Source of the DNA: Lumbricus rubellus
Taxonomy: Eukaryota > Annelida > Clitellata > Crassiclitellata > Lumbricidae
Length of the DNA stretch: 64,000 nt
Assembly: GCA_945859605.1 (NCBI GenBank)
Contig: OX243821.1
Coordinates: 22,685,568-22,749,567, forward strand
Direction of reading: 5' to 3'
Below are positions 32,136-43,061 of the stretch, piece after piece; position 1 is the stretch's first letter; each line of letters begins with the position of its first letter. Both the position numbers and the translations under genes were made by a program. The notes under the pieces are model-generated. The model saw only the letters and a list, made by a program, of their open reading frames with translations, was not told the DNA's origin and did not search any database.

Positions 32136-33900
32136 TTCATTCATTTCATTCATTTCGTGAATTTATATAGCGCTTCTTCAAGAAACTACTCAGAGGCGCT
32201 CCCAGTCGAGCCACAGCTAAAATAATAGGTTTTGAGCGACTTATAAAAAGCAGGTGAATTTAGTCTAGGCATAAGTCGCAAGTTTAGTGGGAGTCCATTC
32301 CAGATAGCGGGACCCACAGAAGAAAAGGCTCGGCGCTGTCTTGTAGAAGTGCGAGCTCGAGGAACCAAAAGCTCCCCCGTTGTCGTAGAGCGAAGAGCTC
32401 GACGGGCTGCAAGGTCAGAGACAGGTCGACAAAGAATAGACAGGTATGATGGAGCACAATCAGTAAGGCAACGCCAGACAAGTGCAGCAACTCGGTAAGA
32501 GATGCGCTGTGAAACAGGGAGCCAGTGAAGAACATCACGCATATAAGCAGAGACGGGGGCATATTTAGGAATGCGGCCAATGAGGCGAGCAGCCGAACGA
32601 AGAACTCGTTCAAGGCGCCCAATTAGTCCAAGTGGCAGACCCATGAGTACCGAACTGCAGTGATCAATTCTACTGGTGACAAAGGCATGGACAAGTGTCA
32701 GAGTAGCACTATGAGAGAGAGATCTTGAGACAACTCGGAGTTGCCGAAGCTGGTAGTAGCAACTGCGAGTGACCAAATTGATATGCTTAGAGAAATTGAG
32801 CTCTTGATCCAGAGTAATTCCAAGGTCGCGGACTGTGAGAGAGAAAGATATATCAGTTGCTGTTATTAAGTGCAGGTCAATGGATGCCAATTGCCTGCGA
32901 GTACCAAACCAGATAAACTGAGTTTTAGAGGGATTTAGTAACAAACGATTAGATGCCATCCATGATGTAAAAGCATCAATGGCATTGGACATTAACGATA
33001 CAGTGGACACTGCATCAGTGGCAAGGCAGTGAGCATAGGCCTGAACGTCATCAGCATAGAGTTGGTGCAGAAGGCCACATGCAGACAACAAGGAACCAAT
33101 ACCAGCTGTGTAGAGAATGTACAGTAAAGGGCCCAACACAGAACCCTGTGGCACACCAAAAGGGGCTGGGACCCAAGATGACCTCGAGGCACCCAATACC
33201 ACACAGTTAGTGCGCCCAGACAGAAAAGAACGAAGCCACTCCAAAGGAGCATCAGCTAGGCCAAATGAAATAGAAAGACGCTGGAGCAGGATAGAATGAT
33301 CAACTGCATCAAATGCAGCACTGACATCAAACAAAGCTAAAAGAGTGACCTGGCCACGGTCGATGGCACCATAGAAGTCAGATAATAGGCGAACTAAAAG
33401 AGTTTCAGTAGAGTGATTTCTACGGAAACCTGATTGCTGAGAGGGCAGTAACCCATTCATGTCTAAATATGCAATTAATTGGTTTGCAACAATTCGTTCT
33501 AAAATTTTGGATAAAAAAGTAACATTTGCAATTGGCCTGTAGTTGGCTGGATCATTTCGGTCCAGACCATCTCGCTTCAGAACAGGAAGCAGGATTGACT
33601 GTTTTTGAGAAGATGGAAGATGGGTTTCTTGGATAGACCGGTTGCAGAGCGTAGTGAGAAACGGCAGAAAGTCGTCTATGAGTTCTTGAATGATAAATGT
33701 AGGGACAATATCCAACTCACACGTTTTTGGCGCAGATGCTAGAATTAGCTTTCGCAACTCTAGTTCAGTGACCTCATTTAAGGTAGATAGACGGTGATCC
33801 GTGACAGAGAATTCTGGTGGAGTAGAAGCTGAGGTAGCGTCACGTATGGCTGAAATTTTAGCTGTATGGCTATTTGACAATTTGTATATTGCTTTTGGAA
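32136..33900 (-). mobile_element. 5'-truncated L2/CR1-like LINE
   Basis: The 3' end (low coordinates) has TTCTTGAAGAAGCGCTATAT followed by a GAAT/GAAAT microsatellite tail. The 5' end stops upstream of the RT, so the endonuclease is lost. It lies antisense in LMO intron 1. Confidence 0.85.
32186..33880 (-). CDS. LINE reverse transcriptase (ORF2 C-terminal two thirds)
   Basis: A 564-codon open stretch. RT blocks in order: NYRPIANVTFLSKILER, QSGFRRNHSTETLLV, LLALFDVSAAFDAVDH (first catalytic Asp), GVPQGSVLGPLLY, then LYADDVQAYAH (YADD catalytic pair), thumb region and a C-terminal domain ending GSTGSASE-stop. The pattern fits the L2/CR1/Rex1 group. No stops interrupt it, but it lacks the endonuclease and has no genuine ATG at the start, so it cannot retrotranspose alone. 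It may be a source of the enzyme family that moves the SINE with a matching tail. Confidence 0.88.
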   Translation of the reverse strand: MSNSHTAKISAIRDATSASTPPEFSVTDHRLSTLNEVTELELRKLILASAPKTCELDIVPTFIIQELIDDFLPFLTTLCNRSIQETHLPSSQKQSILLPVLKRDGLDRNDPANYRPIANVTFLSKILERIVANQLIAYLDMNGLLPSQQSGFRRNHSTETLLVRLLSDFYGAIDRGQVTLLALFDVSAAFDAVDHSILLQRLSISFGLADAPLEWLRSFLSGRTNCVVLGASRSSWVPAPFGVPQGSVLGPLLYILYTAGIGSLLSACGLLHQLYADDVQAYAHCLATDAVSTVSLMSNAIDAFTSWMASNRLLLNPSKTQFIWFGTRRQLASIDLHLITATDISFSLTVRDLGITLDQELNFSKHINLVTRSCYYQLRQLRVVSRSLSHSATLTLVHAFVTSRIDHCSSVLMGLPLGLIGRLERVLRSAARLIGRIPKYAPVSAYMRDVLHWLPVSQRISYRVAALVWRCLTDCAPSYLSILCRPVSDLAARRALRSTTTGELLVPRARTSTRQRRAFSSVGPAIWNGLPLNLRLMPRLNSPAFYKSLKTYYFSCGSTGSASE

Positions 33901-33934
33901 AACGATTCTGCCTATACCATTAATTCATAAAACG

Positions 33935-34445
33935 ATTTTCGTTGGATGTTTATATGAACTAGTATCCCACATCTTACAGGTGTCTAAACAGAATAAAGTT
34001 ACAAATCGCTTTAACGTCAGCTTACGTACAATGCTTATAAGAAATGAGTCACGCATTAATTTTCGTTGGCTATTTATATAGCCATGATTTCAAGCATCTT
34101 ACAGGTGTCTAAACAGATTAATGTTAAAAATCGCATCAACCTCAGCTTACGTACAATGCTTCCAAGACATGAGTCATTTGCACCAGGATGAGAATGGGTC
34201 AATGGGGTTCATCCCATAATTCGCATTATGTGCAAGCGCCCGTGTTCCCGAAGACCGAAGTCCATTATAAGTCGTTGTTAAAGGGTTAATCCTGAGTACT
34301 TTAAATCTGTTCAAAATTGATCACTAATTTTCGTTGGGACTTTATATAACATTGGTATCTAACATCTTACAGGTGTCTAAATAGAATAATGTTAAAAATC
34401 GCCTTAACGTCTTACGTACAATCTTTACAAGACATCCAGAATTTG
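33935..34445 (+). repeat. Threefold repeat upstream of LMO exon 2
   Basis: Three diverged copies of a unit of about 120 bp start near 33,938, 34,062 and 34,326. Each holds TTTCGTTGG, CATCTTACAGGTGTCTAAA (a module A core), AAATCGC and CTTACGTACAATGCTT. It ends 90 bases before exon 2. Confidence 0.75.
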
Positions 34446-34532
34446 AATATTTGCTCTCAAAGTCTGAAGAGTTGTCGTCAAAGGCTTAATCCTGAGTACT
34501 GTTGATCATCACGTGACCGGATGTTGTTGTAG

Positions 34533-34705
34533 GAGTGTGCCGGATGTAAGAAGTTGATAAGTGAGCGCTTCCTGTTGAAGGCGTTGGACGAGTTCTGGCA
34601 TGAAGACTGTCTCAAATGTTCGTGTTGTGACTGTCGCCTGGGAGAGGTCGGATCAACGCTGTTCACGAAGGCCAACCTACTACTCTGCAGGAGAGACTAC
34701 CTCAG
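34533..34705 (+). CDS. LMO: LMO1/3-type LIM-only protein, exon with LIM domain 1
   Basis: The exon follows TGTTGTTGTAG and ends at the donor AG|GTAATT. It encodes a complete first LIM zinc finger: CAGC, 17 residues, H-x2-C (WHEDC), x2-C, then CDC and ...LLLC-x2-D. DCLKCSCCDCRLGEVGST and TKANLLLCRRDYLR are diagnostic of LMO1/LMO3 rather than LMO2 or LMO4. LMO proteins are nuclear adaptors made of two LIM domains that bind LDB1/CLIM and bridge bHLH and GATA factors. The 173-bp exon ends in phase 2, matching the exon at 42936. Confidence 0.93.
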
Positions 34706-35621
34706 GTAATTACCAACCTGTTATGCGCTCTGTCTCGTATGTGGCTAAATATACCGCATTGCCATGTATACGACGTTTTAATGTATGACCAAACGTCTTT
34801 TATAAAAGCGAGTATTATCCTTAAAAGAGGTGTCTGATAATTTTCGCATGCTTCTTTTCTGTATGTGGCCTAATACACCGCATTCCATGCATATAACTAC
34901 TTTATGCTGTACTGTAGCCTAATGTAATGTTCTGTTCTTTACGGCCACGATGTCTACTGTAATGTAATGTAATGCAATGCCGTGTCAAATAAATAAGTAA
35001 GTAAGTATTCACTTTAGATCCCAGTTGCAGACAGCATTCTTAGTTTTTTTTTAACACAATCATGAACGTGTCCATTCAAAGAAATGAATGATCAGAAAAT
35101 ATTATAAGCTACGAATAAGAAAGTTCTTTGCATCCGGGATAACTCAGCGTATGTCGAATGGAGCATGCATATTGGGGAAGGAATTAAACAAGTCGTGCAT
35201 TTATCATGCTTTCATGCTCTAAAAAAGCTCATACTGATTATAATAGAGAAGCGGTCTTTAACAGCGCCACATAATTATTTATATCGAATGTTGATGTAAA
35301 GCAAAGTTGGACGCAACCGTTAACAACTAGAAATGACACAAATTTCTGGAAACCTTTTTAACAGATGAAAATATTTGATTTATACTCCAATAGTGGAACA
35401 ACGGCAAATATTTTTAAGGAAAATCAGGCGTTACACGACAGTTGCATAACAATGCGCAAAGTAAAAAAATGTTAGAAACCTTTTAAACACATGTAAACAC
35501 TTTATTTCTATGTCACTAGTCCTCGAATCAATTGGTATGAGAGTGGCCTTCCTTCCAATCCGTTGAACATAATTATGCGTCACACGTGTTTTATTGAATT
35601 ACAACTCCACCACTGGTTACA

Positions 35622-35675
35622 CTCTGCCAGTGCCAGTCCAAATTCAGGAAAAAGGAGGAGGGTGTCGCTAATCAT
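35622..35675 (+). repeat. Module B copy
   Basis: CCACTGGTT...CTGCCAGTGCCAGTCC...AAAGGAGGAGGGTGTCG and a TAATCATC end. A module A copy on the minus strand (AAACCTTTTAAACA) lies about 140 bp upstream. Confidence 0.7.
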
Positions 35676-35912
35676 CTATTGTTATGCTATCGTATACAGT
35701 GGCGAAGAACACTGCAACTACTATCGGAATTACTTCTTGCATTGGCATTTATTTTTGTTTTATCATTGTCATTTGATGATGAGATGATGATGACGATGAC
35801 GGCGACGGCGACGACGACGATGAGGACGAGTACGATCAAATAGTTCATCGTCGATGTTACTATCTCCGATATCAAATACTATCTAATATAAGCGGTAGAT
35901 CACAGAACATAT

Positions 35913-35956
<44 letters not shown>

Positions 35957-36097
35957 ATGTTTAAATATGTTTAAAGAGTGTCTAAGGCGCATTTCACCTT
36001 CTATAATAAGGCCACAGCTCTAACCGATTGCACTAAAATTATGTAGACACAGCTACTACTTAGATATTCCGTGTCAAATTTTTAAACAAATATAATT

Positions 36098-36142
36098 AGC
36101 GTCGCCCTCGTCCTTTAGCAAATCTTGAGACTGGCAGCATCA
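36098..36142 (-). repeat. Module B copy, minus strand
   Basis: On the minus strand: CTGCCAGTCTCAAG then TAAAGGACGAGGGCGACG. Module A on the plus strand lies at 36,357, giving the same relative order as the other copies. Confidence 0.6.
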
Positions 36143-37389
36143 ATGTTGTCGGCGTGTCATGTCTTGTCGCTATACCATAAACTCTGATATATTCTCCCAC
36201 GAAATAAAGTACGGGTGTAGTTGGGTGTAGGCTGAATAAAGAGTTTAGCGACATCTTCTGGCAAATGGAATGTTTTGCAGTTTTTGCAGTTTTTGAGAAT
36301 GCTATTTCACATGAATAACCATACGTCTGCCATTGTTAATAAGAGCGAGTATCATCCTTAAAAGAGGTGTTTGAAATTTTCGTATGTTTCTTTTCTCATC
36401 ATCTTCCCGTTACCCGTACATGCGACTCCATCCAAACGTGCATGATAATTAATTGGTGCATTGCGCCATTCTTATATTATTTTGTTTACAAGCTGTAAAG
36501 TATGTTTAGTATGATTAATTTTCTTAGTGATCTATTCAATCTTGAGATTGAGGTTAGAGTCCGATTAGTCATATACTGTTATTGAGTGTGATGGATTTCC
36601 AATATTATTCGTCAGAACCTGGATATTTATATAGCCTTAGGTGGCAACGTCTCGCAGGTGTTTTAAGTAAGAGATCAATCGGGCTTTTGTTTTGGTTTTC
36701 GAATTTTATATAGCTGCTGTTTTTTGTTTTGAAAAAAGATTGATTACTTACTATAAGCGCACCGCAACCCACAACAATCGAAAGTACATAGAATGAACTG
36801 GCGATGGAATTTGAAGCCAATCCACATTCGACAATCGAGCGCGACATCCACTAAGCAACGTCGCCACTTATATATAGGCCTATATAATTATATATAATTA
36901 TAAGCGCCGTCTTTTTGAAACCGTATTATTAACTGTGCGGTATAAAAGCCTGAGACGATAAGCTGATGAAAGCGTTCATCGCATTGGAAAGGCTAAAAGC
37001 AGATAATTATCAACATTGAACATTCGCACGATTAAAGGATCACCGCTCGTCGTCTTATTAGTCCAACTATGGTCTCCGTCTCCGTCTATCTATCTAATAC
37101 ACGCCATTATATGGAAGTTATACAGAAATAAGCATCCGGAACGGAAAAGACGGCGGGGACCGAGTCCGATATCACGACCACCGCTGACAGCTCAACGATA
37201 ATGTAATGATCGGCGGCGAGCGATAACTTTCAATCCCAAAGCCCTTAATCTTCCTTTATTGTCCACCGATATAATTCTCATATCTTGCTTGCGTCCAACG
37301 GATTCCTCTCGGTCAACATCCGCCGTCTTATCCTCGTCGTCTTCTCTAATTAACGCCGTGAAAAACCGAAGAGTGAGAAGGCTGATATA

Positions 37390-37545
37390 GATTAAATGTC
37401 ATTCGTTTTAAAGGTGTGTTATGTTATCGAAATTTAAGATCATAAAAAGCGAACGATGAGGACGCGAATGAAATATATAGATTAAATATTATTCGTTTTA
37501 AAGGTGTGTTATGTTATCGAAATATCAAATCATAAGAAGCGAACG
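37390..37545 (+). repeat. Direct duplication of about 86 bp
   Basis: Two neighbouring copies of ATTCGTTTTAAAGGTGTGTT followed by ATGTTATCGAAAT, then ATCATAARAAGCGAACG. Each holds a module A core. Confidence 0.85.
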
Positions 37546-38886
37546 GTGAGGACAAGGCGGAGGAGACGTCGCGTTCAGACGGAGGAGGGGGACGCAGCCC
37601 CGTCTACGCCGCCCGATAGATGATGCGCCTCGATGACTGTGTGAAGAGCGATGGGTGAGGGTGTGGTGTTCGATTGTTTGTGCGGCGAAAAAGGATCCGG
37701 CCTTTCTTACTACACACGTGTTATTACAATATTTGTGTGCTTAATATTTTAATGCTGGTCCTTATTTGCGAGCGCACGTCGACTTTAAATGGTAGTCCAG
37801 GTATGATGAAGGTTTGTACACAGATGAAATGTTATATGGCGATGGTATTGGTTGTAGTGAAATGTGTATAGTGATCAGATTTTTCACAGAGCTAGGAAGA
37901 GAGGAGGGAACAATATTTGCGGATACAAACGACGAATGGGATTGAAAGAGTGACAACAGAGAATGACCAAAAATCTTGCTATTTCGTTAATAATTTTCAG
38001 AACCAGCGACAAGGGCAGAATACTGCGTTAGAAACTTTACCTAAAATAATATAAATCTCAAGATAATACTTTTTAAGCTGTCTTTGACAAAATATAGTGA
38101 AAATATAATACTTTTAAAAGGTGTTTTATCACATCTAAATATCCAATCATCCTCATCATTTTATAAACTAAATAGTTTCTTAAAAGACGTCGTTTCAAAT
38201 TCGAAATTATAGTTATTATTTTTTTGCGCATAAGATATGATTAGTGAGGAACATATATTGCAATGCACCAATTTGTTGCAACACCGATAACGTTGTCTAG
38301 GGTCCGCGTGTGAGAGATGTCTCCGTAATAATCTGTGCGGCGACCATGCTAAAGCGCGGACGTTTCGTGACAAGTCATAAAACTTTCAGAAAGACGATGA
38401 AGAAGAAGGCGATTGAATTTCTAGTATAGAAGATGGTGACAGAGAAGTTGTGGAGAGAGAGAGACAAGCTATCAGTCAATGAATTATGTCTTACTTGCTT
38501 GAACTGATAAGATTTGTGATGGCTGAGTGAATCTGTTGGCAATGTTGGCTGTCTATATCCTTTCAAATGTGTTATATATTAGACAGTATGAACACGTTGT
38601 CTAGTTAAGTTGCACTATGTTCAGGTTGTGTTTGTAATGCTCCAAGGAAATAAATAAATAAATGTCAAAAAAGAACGCTCTTTCGACACCTTTTAAACAA
38701 GTTTTAAACAACATATATATTTAAAAATGCTTGAATCGTTTTCCATGTCGCAGCAATCGTCTAACAATATTGTAATGACATGTTAGAACAGACAAACGCA
38801 GAGTCAAAATGGTAAAATATTTGAACGGAGAGTTATTATAATTTTAAATAGTTGAAACTCGGTCACTGCTCGCTCTTTAACAGTGC

Positions 38887-38932
38887 CAGTACCAAGCCTT
38901 GACAAAGGAGGAGGGCGACGTAAATGATCATT
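38887..38932 (+). repeat. Module B copy
   Basis: CAGTGCCAGTACCAAG, then AAAGGAGGAGGGCGACG and TAAATGATC. A degenerate second 3' half (GAGGAGTAGGGCGACATTAA) follows at about 38,993. Module A on the minus strand is at about 38,688. Confidence 0.7.
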
Positions 38933-39117
38933 GTTCTCTCTTCTTCCTATTGAAACTTTAGCCACCTATTGCTCTATAACAGTGAAGTCTACAGAGGAGT
39001 AGGGCGACATTAATCATCTTTGTTATGGCACAGTGTTCTTAAACGGTAGACGTTTTGTGACCTTCAACAAATCCTTCTTTCGCAATTGTATCGTGAAACA
39101 GTTTTTATGTTACTGGC

Positions 39118-39486
39118 CAAGGCCGTAGCCAGGATTTTATTTCGGGGGGTGTTTTCGGTGGCGGCCAGGATTTAAGTTTTGGGGAGGCTGAATTTCCTGA
39201 AAAATTTCAATTTTTATTGAAATTCTGATGACCTTTTTTAGTCATCCGATCGAAATCTTTCAAATATTTTCCATTTTCGCCGTCAAAAATTCTGATGACC
39301 TTTTTTTAGTCGTCAACTTTACTTTTTCTGATCGAAATTGAATCTATTATTTAATTTCGGGGGGTGTTTTCATGGCTTTTTCATGTTTTTTTTGCATCAC
39401 GAACTAGAAAATGCAAAAGATTTTTCTGCATTTTCCATTTCGGGGGGTGTTCAAACACCCAAAACACCCCCCTGTCTACGGCCTTG
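39118..39486. mobile_element. hAT-like MITE (369 bp) in LMO intron 2
   Basis: Inverted ends CAAGGCCGTAGCCAGG and CCTGTCTACGGCCTTG sit between perfect 8-bp duplications TTACTGGC (39110-39117 and 39487-39494). Inside, GGGGGGTGTTTT motifs repeat near both ends. No transposase. The terminus resembles a TIR common among animal hAT MITEs. Confidence 0.88.
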
Positions 39487-40604
39487 TTACTGGCCACACC
39501 GGCATCAGTGCAGGCGGCCAACTGCTAGACCCATGAATAAGTAGAATCTCCCAGCTTCATACAAGCACATCTTCCAAGCAGTGTAGACCCTGAATCCAAT
39601 TAATCAGTCAACGAAATCGGCAAGCGCATATCATCCATTACTAGTGACTTTTTTTCCAGCGCCTGTTTGTCGACATTCAGCGTCATAACGTGGTTGCCTT
39701 TAACCCTTTACCAGTTCTTTTTGTTTTATTTTAAGCCCGTTCTCAGCGGATATTTTTCGGGACAAACAGGTAAAAGATATATTATAGGGACTTTATCTTC
39801 AAAAACCCGAAGACGAAGCCTGACAATTTTTGAATAGTTTTAAACAGTAGTCAGCAATGAAAAATCACTGAGGGATCTTAAATATATCGGGGGAAATACT
39901 AATAATAGTAATCTGGTTCAAAGGTTACGACAGCTGCCTATGGAAACAGAGGCCGTTGTCGAGAAAATTTGTTTGGCATCTTACACTGTTTTAAGGGCTT
40001 TCTTATTGTCATAGCGGTAGAGATTCGGAATAATTGAACAAGGTTTGAAAAAGATGAATAAATGAAGCATGAAACATACGTTTTAAAGGTGTTTAAACTG
40101 TAGACCAAAAAACTCGTCATTGACGAATAATTTATATCATCATATACCTGTAGAAAACGATTTTGTACTACATCGAAGTTGTATATTAATGGCTGTCCAA
40201 TGTCCATTGTCCATGCTAAATGCATTTCTATAGCGCCATGGCGCAATTCACATATTGCGCATTTACACAAGCCGTAGTCACTTTATTTCAATGATGTTTT
40301 TAAGTTTATAATATGCGGAGTCGCGTATCAAGACCCTTCTGACTTGACGCATCTTTTGTGAACAACCTTGTGTCTACAACTCTACATGTAGCTTTAACGC
40401 ATTTACAATCCCGATCGGACGATGCTATAACAGACAAAGAATCTTACACCACCCGGTGTCACTTACCCTTCCCCCTCTCGGTCGTGGCTGAACGCATGGG
40501 GTCCTGTGATTTACTGTTGTGTTTTTCATTATCGTCGACCGTTAAGCCTAATCAGATGTCACCACGTTAACGTCACCCCAGACTACGCATGGCGGCGATG
40601 ATCT

Positions 40605-41310
40605 CGGAAGGAGTAGGAGGATGGGATGAGAAGGAGGAGGAATAGGAGGAGAAGGAGGAGGAGGCGGAGGAGGAGGAGGAGGATGGGAGGAGGAGGGGGA
40701 ATAGGAGGAGGAGGAGGAGGAGGAGAACGAGGAGGAGGAACAGGAGGAGGAGGACAAGGAGGAGGAGGAGGAGGAGGATGGGAGGAGAAGGAGGAGGAAT
40801 AGGAGGAGGAGAAGGAGGAGAAGGAGGAGGAGGAGGAGGAACAGGAGGAGGAGGAGGAGGAGGAGGTGGATGAGGAGGAGGAGGAGGAGGGAGAGGAGGA
40901 GGAGGATGGGAGGAGAAGGAGGAGGAGGAGGAGGAGGAGGAGGAGGAGGAGGAGGAGGAGAAGGAGGAGGAGGACAAGGAGGAGGAGGAGGAGGAGGATG
41001 GGAGGAGAAGGAGGAGGAATAGGAGGAGGAGAAGGAGGAGAAGGAGGAGGAGGAGGAGGAACAGGAGGAGGAGGAGGAGGAGGAGGTGGAGGAGGAGGAG
41101 GAGGAGGAGGGAGAGGAGGAGGAGGATGGGAGGAGAAAGAGGAGGAGGAGGAGGAGGAGGAGGAGGAGAAGGAGGAGGAGGAGGAGGAGGAGGACGAGGA
41201 GGAAGAGGAGGAGGAGGAGGAGGAGGAGGAGGAGGAGGTGGAGGAGGAGGAGGAGGAGGAGGAGTAGGAGGAGGAGGAGGATGAGCAGGAGGAGGAGGAG
41301 GAGACGGTGA
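40605..41310 (+). repeat. 700-bp GGA polypurine tract with higher-order repeat
   Basis: Almost uninterrupted purines, mostly GGA. A unit of about 210 bp recurs (markers GGATGGGAGGAGAAGGAGG, GGAATAGGAGG and GGAACAGGAGG at about 40,780-40,900 and again at 40,995-41,110). Frames through it (poly-Glu, poly-Arg, poly-Pro, poly-Leu) are artefacts. It can form triplex or H-DNA. Confidence 0.95.
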
Positions 41311-42570
41311 TTGCCGGCGGTGGCCGCCGCGGCGGGGCGACACCTTTGCATTCGGATCCGCATTTGCGTTTATTCAGCAGATCTTTTAAATGAGAAGCTC
41401 ATCTCCCGTGTCGACCATTCATGTTAATTATGTGGACGTCTTGGTCATCTGAAAAGCATTGCTCTTCAATCACACAGCTGGTCGTCCTACGGTCATCCAC
41501 ACGTTCGTCTTTGTGTTGCTTTGGTTGTGTGCGTTTCTGTGTGTTCTTTTGTCGCTCTGTGTCTTTATTGGTATGGTTGGTTTATGTGTCTCTGTGTGTA
41601 TTCGTATTTGTTGTTTCGTGTGTGCGTCCAAACTGCACAATGTGGTCAGTGTGTTTGTTTGGCAAGCTTCAGTGGTCTGTAGTCTCTAATCTCAATCTAG
41701 CCTCTAACTTCAGAGGTTTGTCTGTTTGTTTGCATGTGCATTTGCTATAGCACCCCTTCAAGCTCTCACTATTCAGAGGCGCTCCAGAATGCAGAGAGGG
41801 GACCGCATCGGTGTATATACGTATATATACAGTATTTATTCTCTATATTTATATACTATATATATATGTGTATATATATATATATATATATGTGTATATA
41901 TCCGCTTGTTTTACTCGTGTATAAAACGCGCTCGCATATAACGCGAATCGCCTGTCGTACTCGTGTACACGTCTCATAAGTCGCATCGTCAGTCGGCGTC
42001 GTTGTAGTGTTACCATTCATCCATTTCTATTGGACATTCTTTCTACTTATGCTCAGCGTGTTCTGTCGTTACTACGCACCGGGGAATAGCGCGTAGATCA
42101 CTCGCTGGAACTTCATTTAATCGCGGATGGCATGCTCCGGTGGGTCTCGCAGACGAAGTTCCCCGCAGCCGGCTCCCCGCATATCCGGCTGAAAGATGTT
42201 ATGATTCCAAAAGAGATATCCTTAGTTTAGATAAACCATTACATTCCTAATATCTTAAAGGTTTTGCATATCAAAACAAGATAATATATTAATTGTAGAA
42301 ATATAACCAGTTGATCATAGTTATTTCTGAAATCCTGAAAATTAGGCAAGATTTAACGAATGTTGATTATTTTTTATCGAGACATATCACGTCTTTTAAC
42401 CGGAATTTAGTTTATCTCTAATAGTCAAAATCGTTTTAAAGGTGTCTTAGCAGAGTACGATAATCGCACATCCTTCAACCAAAAGCAACAATTACTAAAG
42501 GATCGTTTTAAAACCCATTGAGTAGCAAATAGTAGTCGTTGTTGTTTCAGTTTAGCAACTTACACTGTGT

Positions 42571-42640
42571 GATGGTCAAGATCATCAGAATTGCTCTCCT
42601 CTTTTATTCATGCTTGAGACTGGCACTGTATGGCGCTGTC
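42571..42640 (-). repeat. Module B copy, minus strand, diverged
   Basis: On the minus strand: CAGTGCCAGTCTCAAGC then AAAAGAGGAGAGCAATTC and TGATGATC. Module A (+) copies are at about 42,430 and 42,697. Confidence 0.5.
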
Positions 42641-42935
42641 GTTACAGAGATGTTATTACTATTTGTCCGATGCCTCCATGTAGAAACATTTAGTCACTTT
42701 TAAAAGGTGTTTCAGCATCGGTTTTTCGTAGGCTATAATCACGCAGCGTCACACAAATAAGTTTTAGGAGTGTTCAGATAGTTTCAAGCTATTGTCAATC
42801 TTGTCCCACATCACATCCACACGATTCTTTTGTTACATCATTGACCCCAGCACCGTTATTTTTTGTTCAATAATATCGTATTGGTTAAAATAAACTTGCG
42901 CAATATAAAATTTAATGTTTTTTTTGCGCTTGTAG

Positions 42936-43061
42936 ATTGTTCGGTACAACTGGATACTGTTCGGCATGTTCAAAGATGATTCCTGCGTTTGAGATGGTGA
43001 TGAGAGCGAAAGGAAATGTCTACCATTTAGAATGCTTTGCTTGTCAACAGTGCAGCCACAG
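42936..43061 (+). CDS. LMO: LMO1/3-type LIM-only protein, exon with start of LIM domain 2
   Basis: A 126-bp exon between TTTTGCGCTTGTAG and the consensus donor AG|GTAAGC. Its first base completes the split Arg codon of the previous exon. It encodes [20 protein letters not shown] and continues to [13 protein letters not shown]: the first zinc site of LIM2 and the first half of the second, as in LMO1/LMO3 (same exon boundary before the FCVGD block). The remaining LIM2 exon is absent up to 64,000, so the intron behind it is at least 21 kb and contains the retroelement complex. Confidence 0.93.

Larger units (their letters stand above)
31502..34532 (+). other. LMO intron 1 (probable)
   Basis: From the GTAACTG donor to the TGTTGTTGTAG acceptor, about 3.0 kb. 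It carries a SINE, a truncated LINE on the opposite strand and a threefold tandem repeat close to exon 2. Confidence 0.5.
34706..42935 (+). other. LMO intron 2 (8.2 kb)
   Basis: Runs from GTAATT to the TTTTGCGCTTGTAG acceptor. It contains many module A copies, four module B copies, an 86-bp duplication at 37,390-37,545, a TA tract at 35,915-35,954, a hAT MITE (39,118-39,486), a polypurine tract (40,605-41,310), a fragment of the SINE/LINE 3' tail family (about 41,727-41,795) and a TATG/TA tract at 41,815-41,900. The 37,010-37,640 and 42,040-42,190 stretches are GC-richer and unexplained. No further LIM exon was seen. Confidence 0.8.

Noticed and set aside
40548..41363. 271- and 256-codon minus-strand frames rich in Leu, Pro and Ser
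   Set aside because: Translations of the polypurine tract; the same DNA is open in multiple frames.
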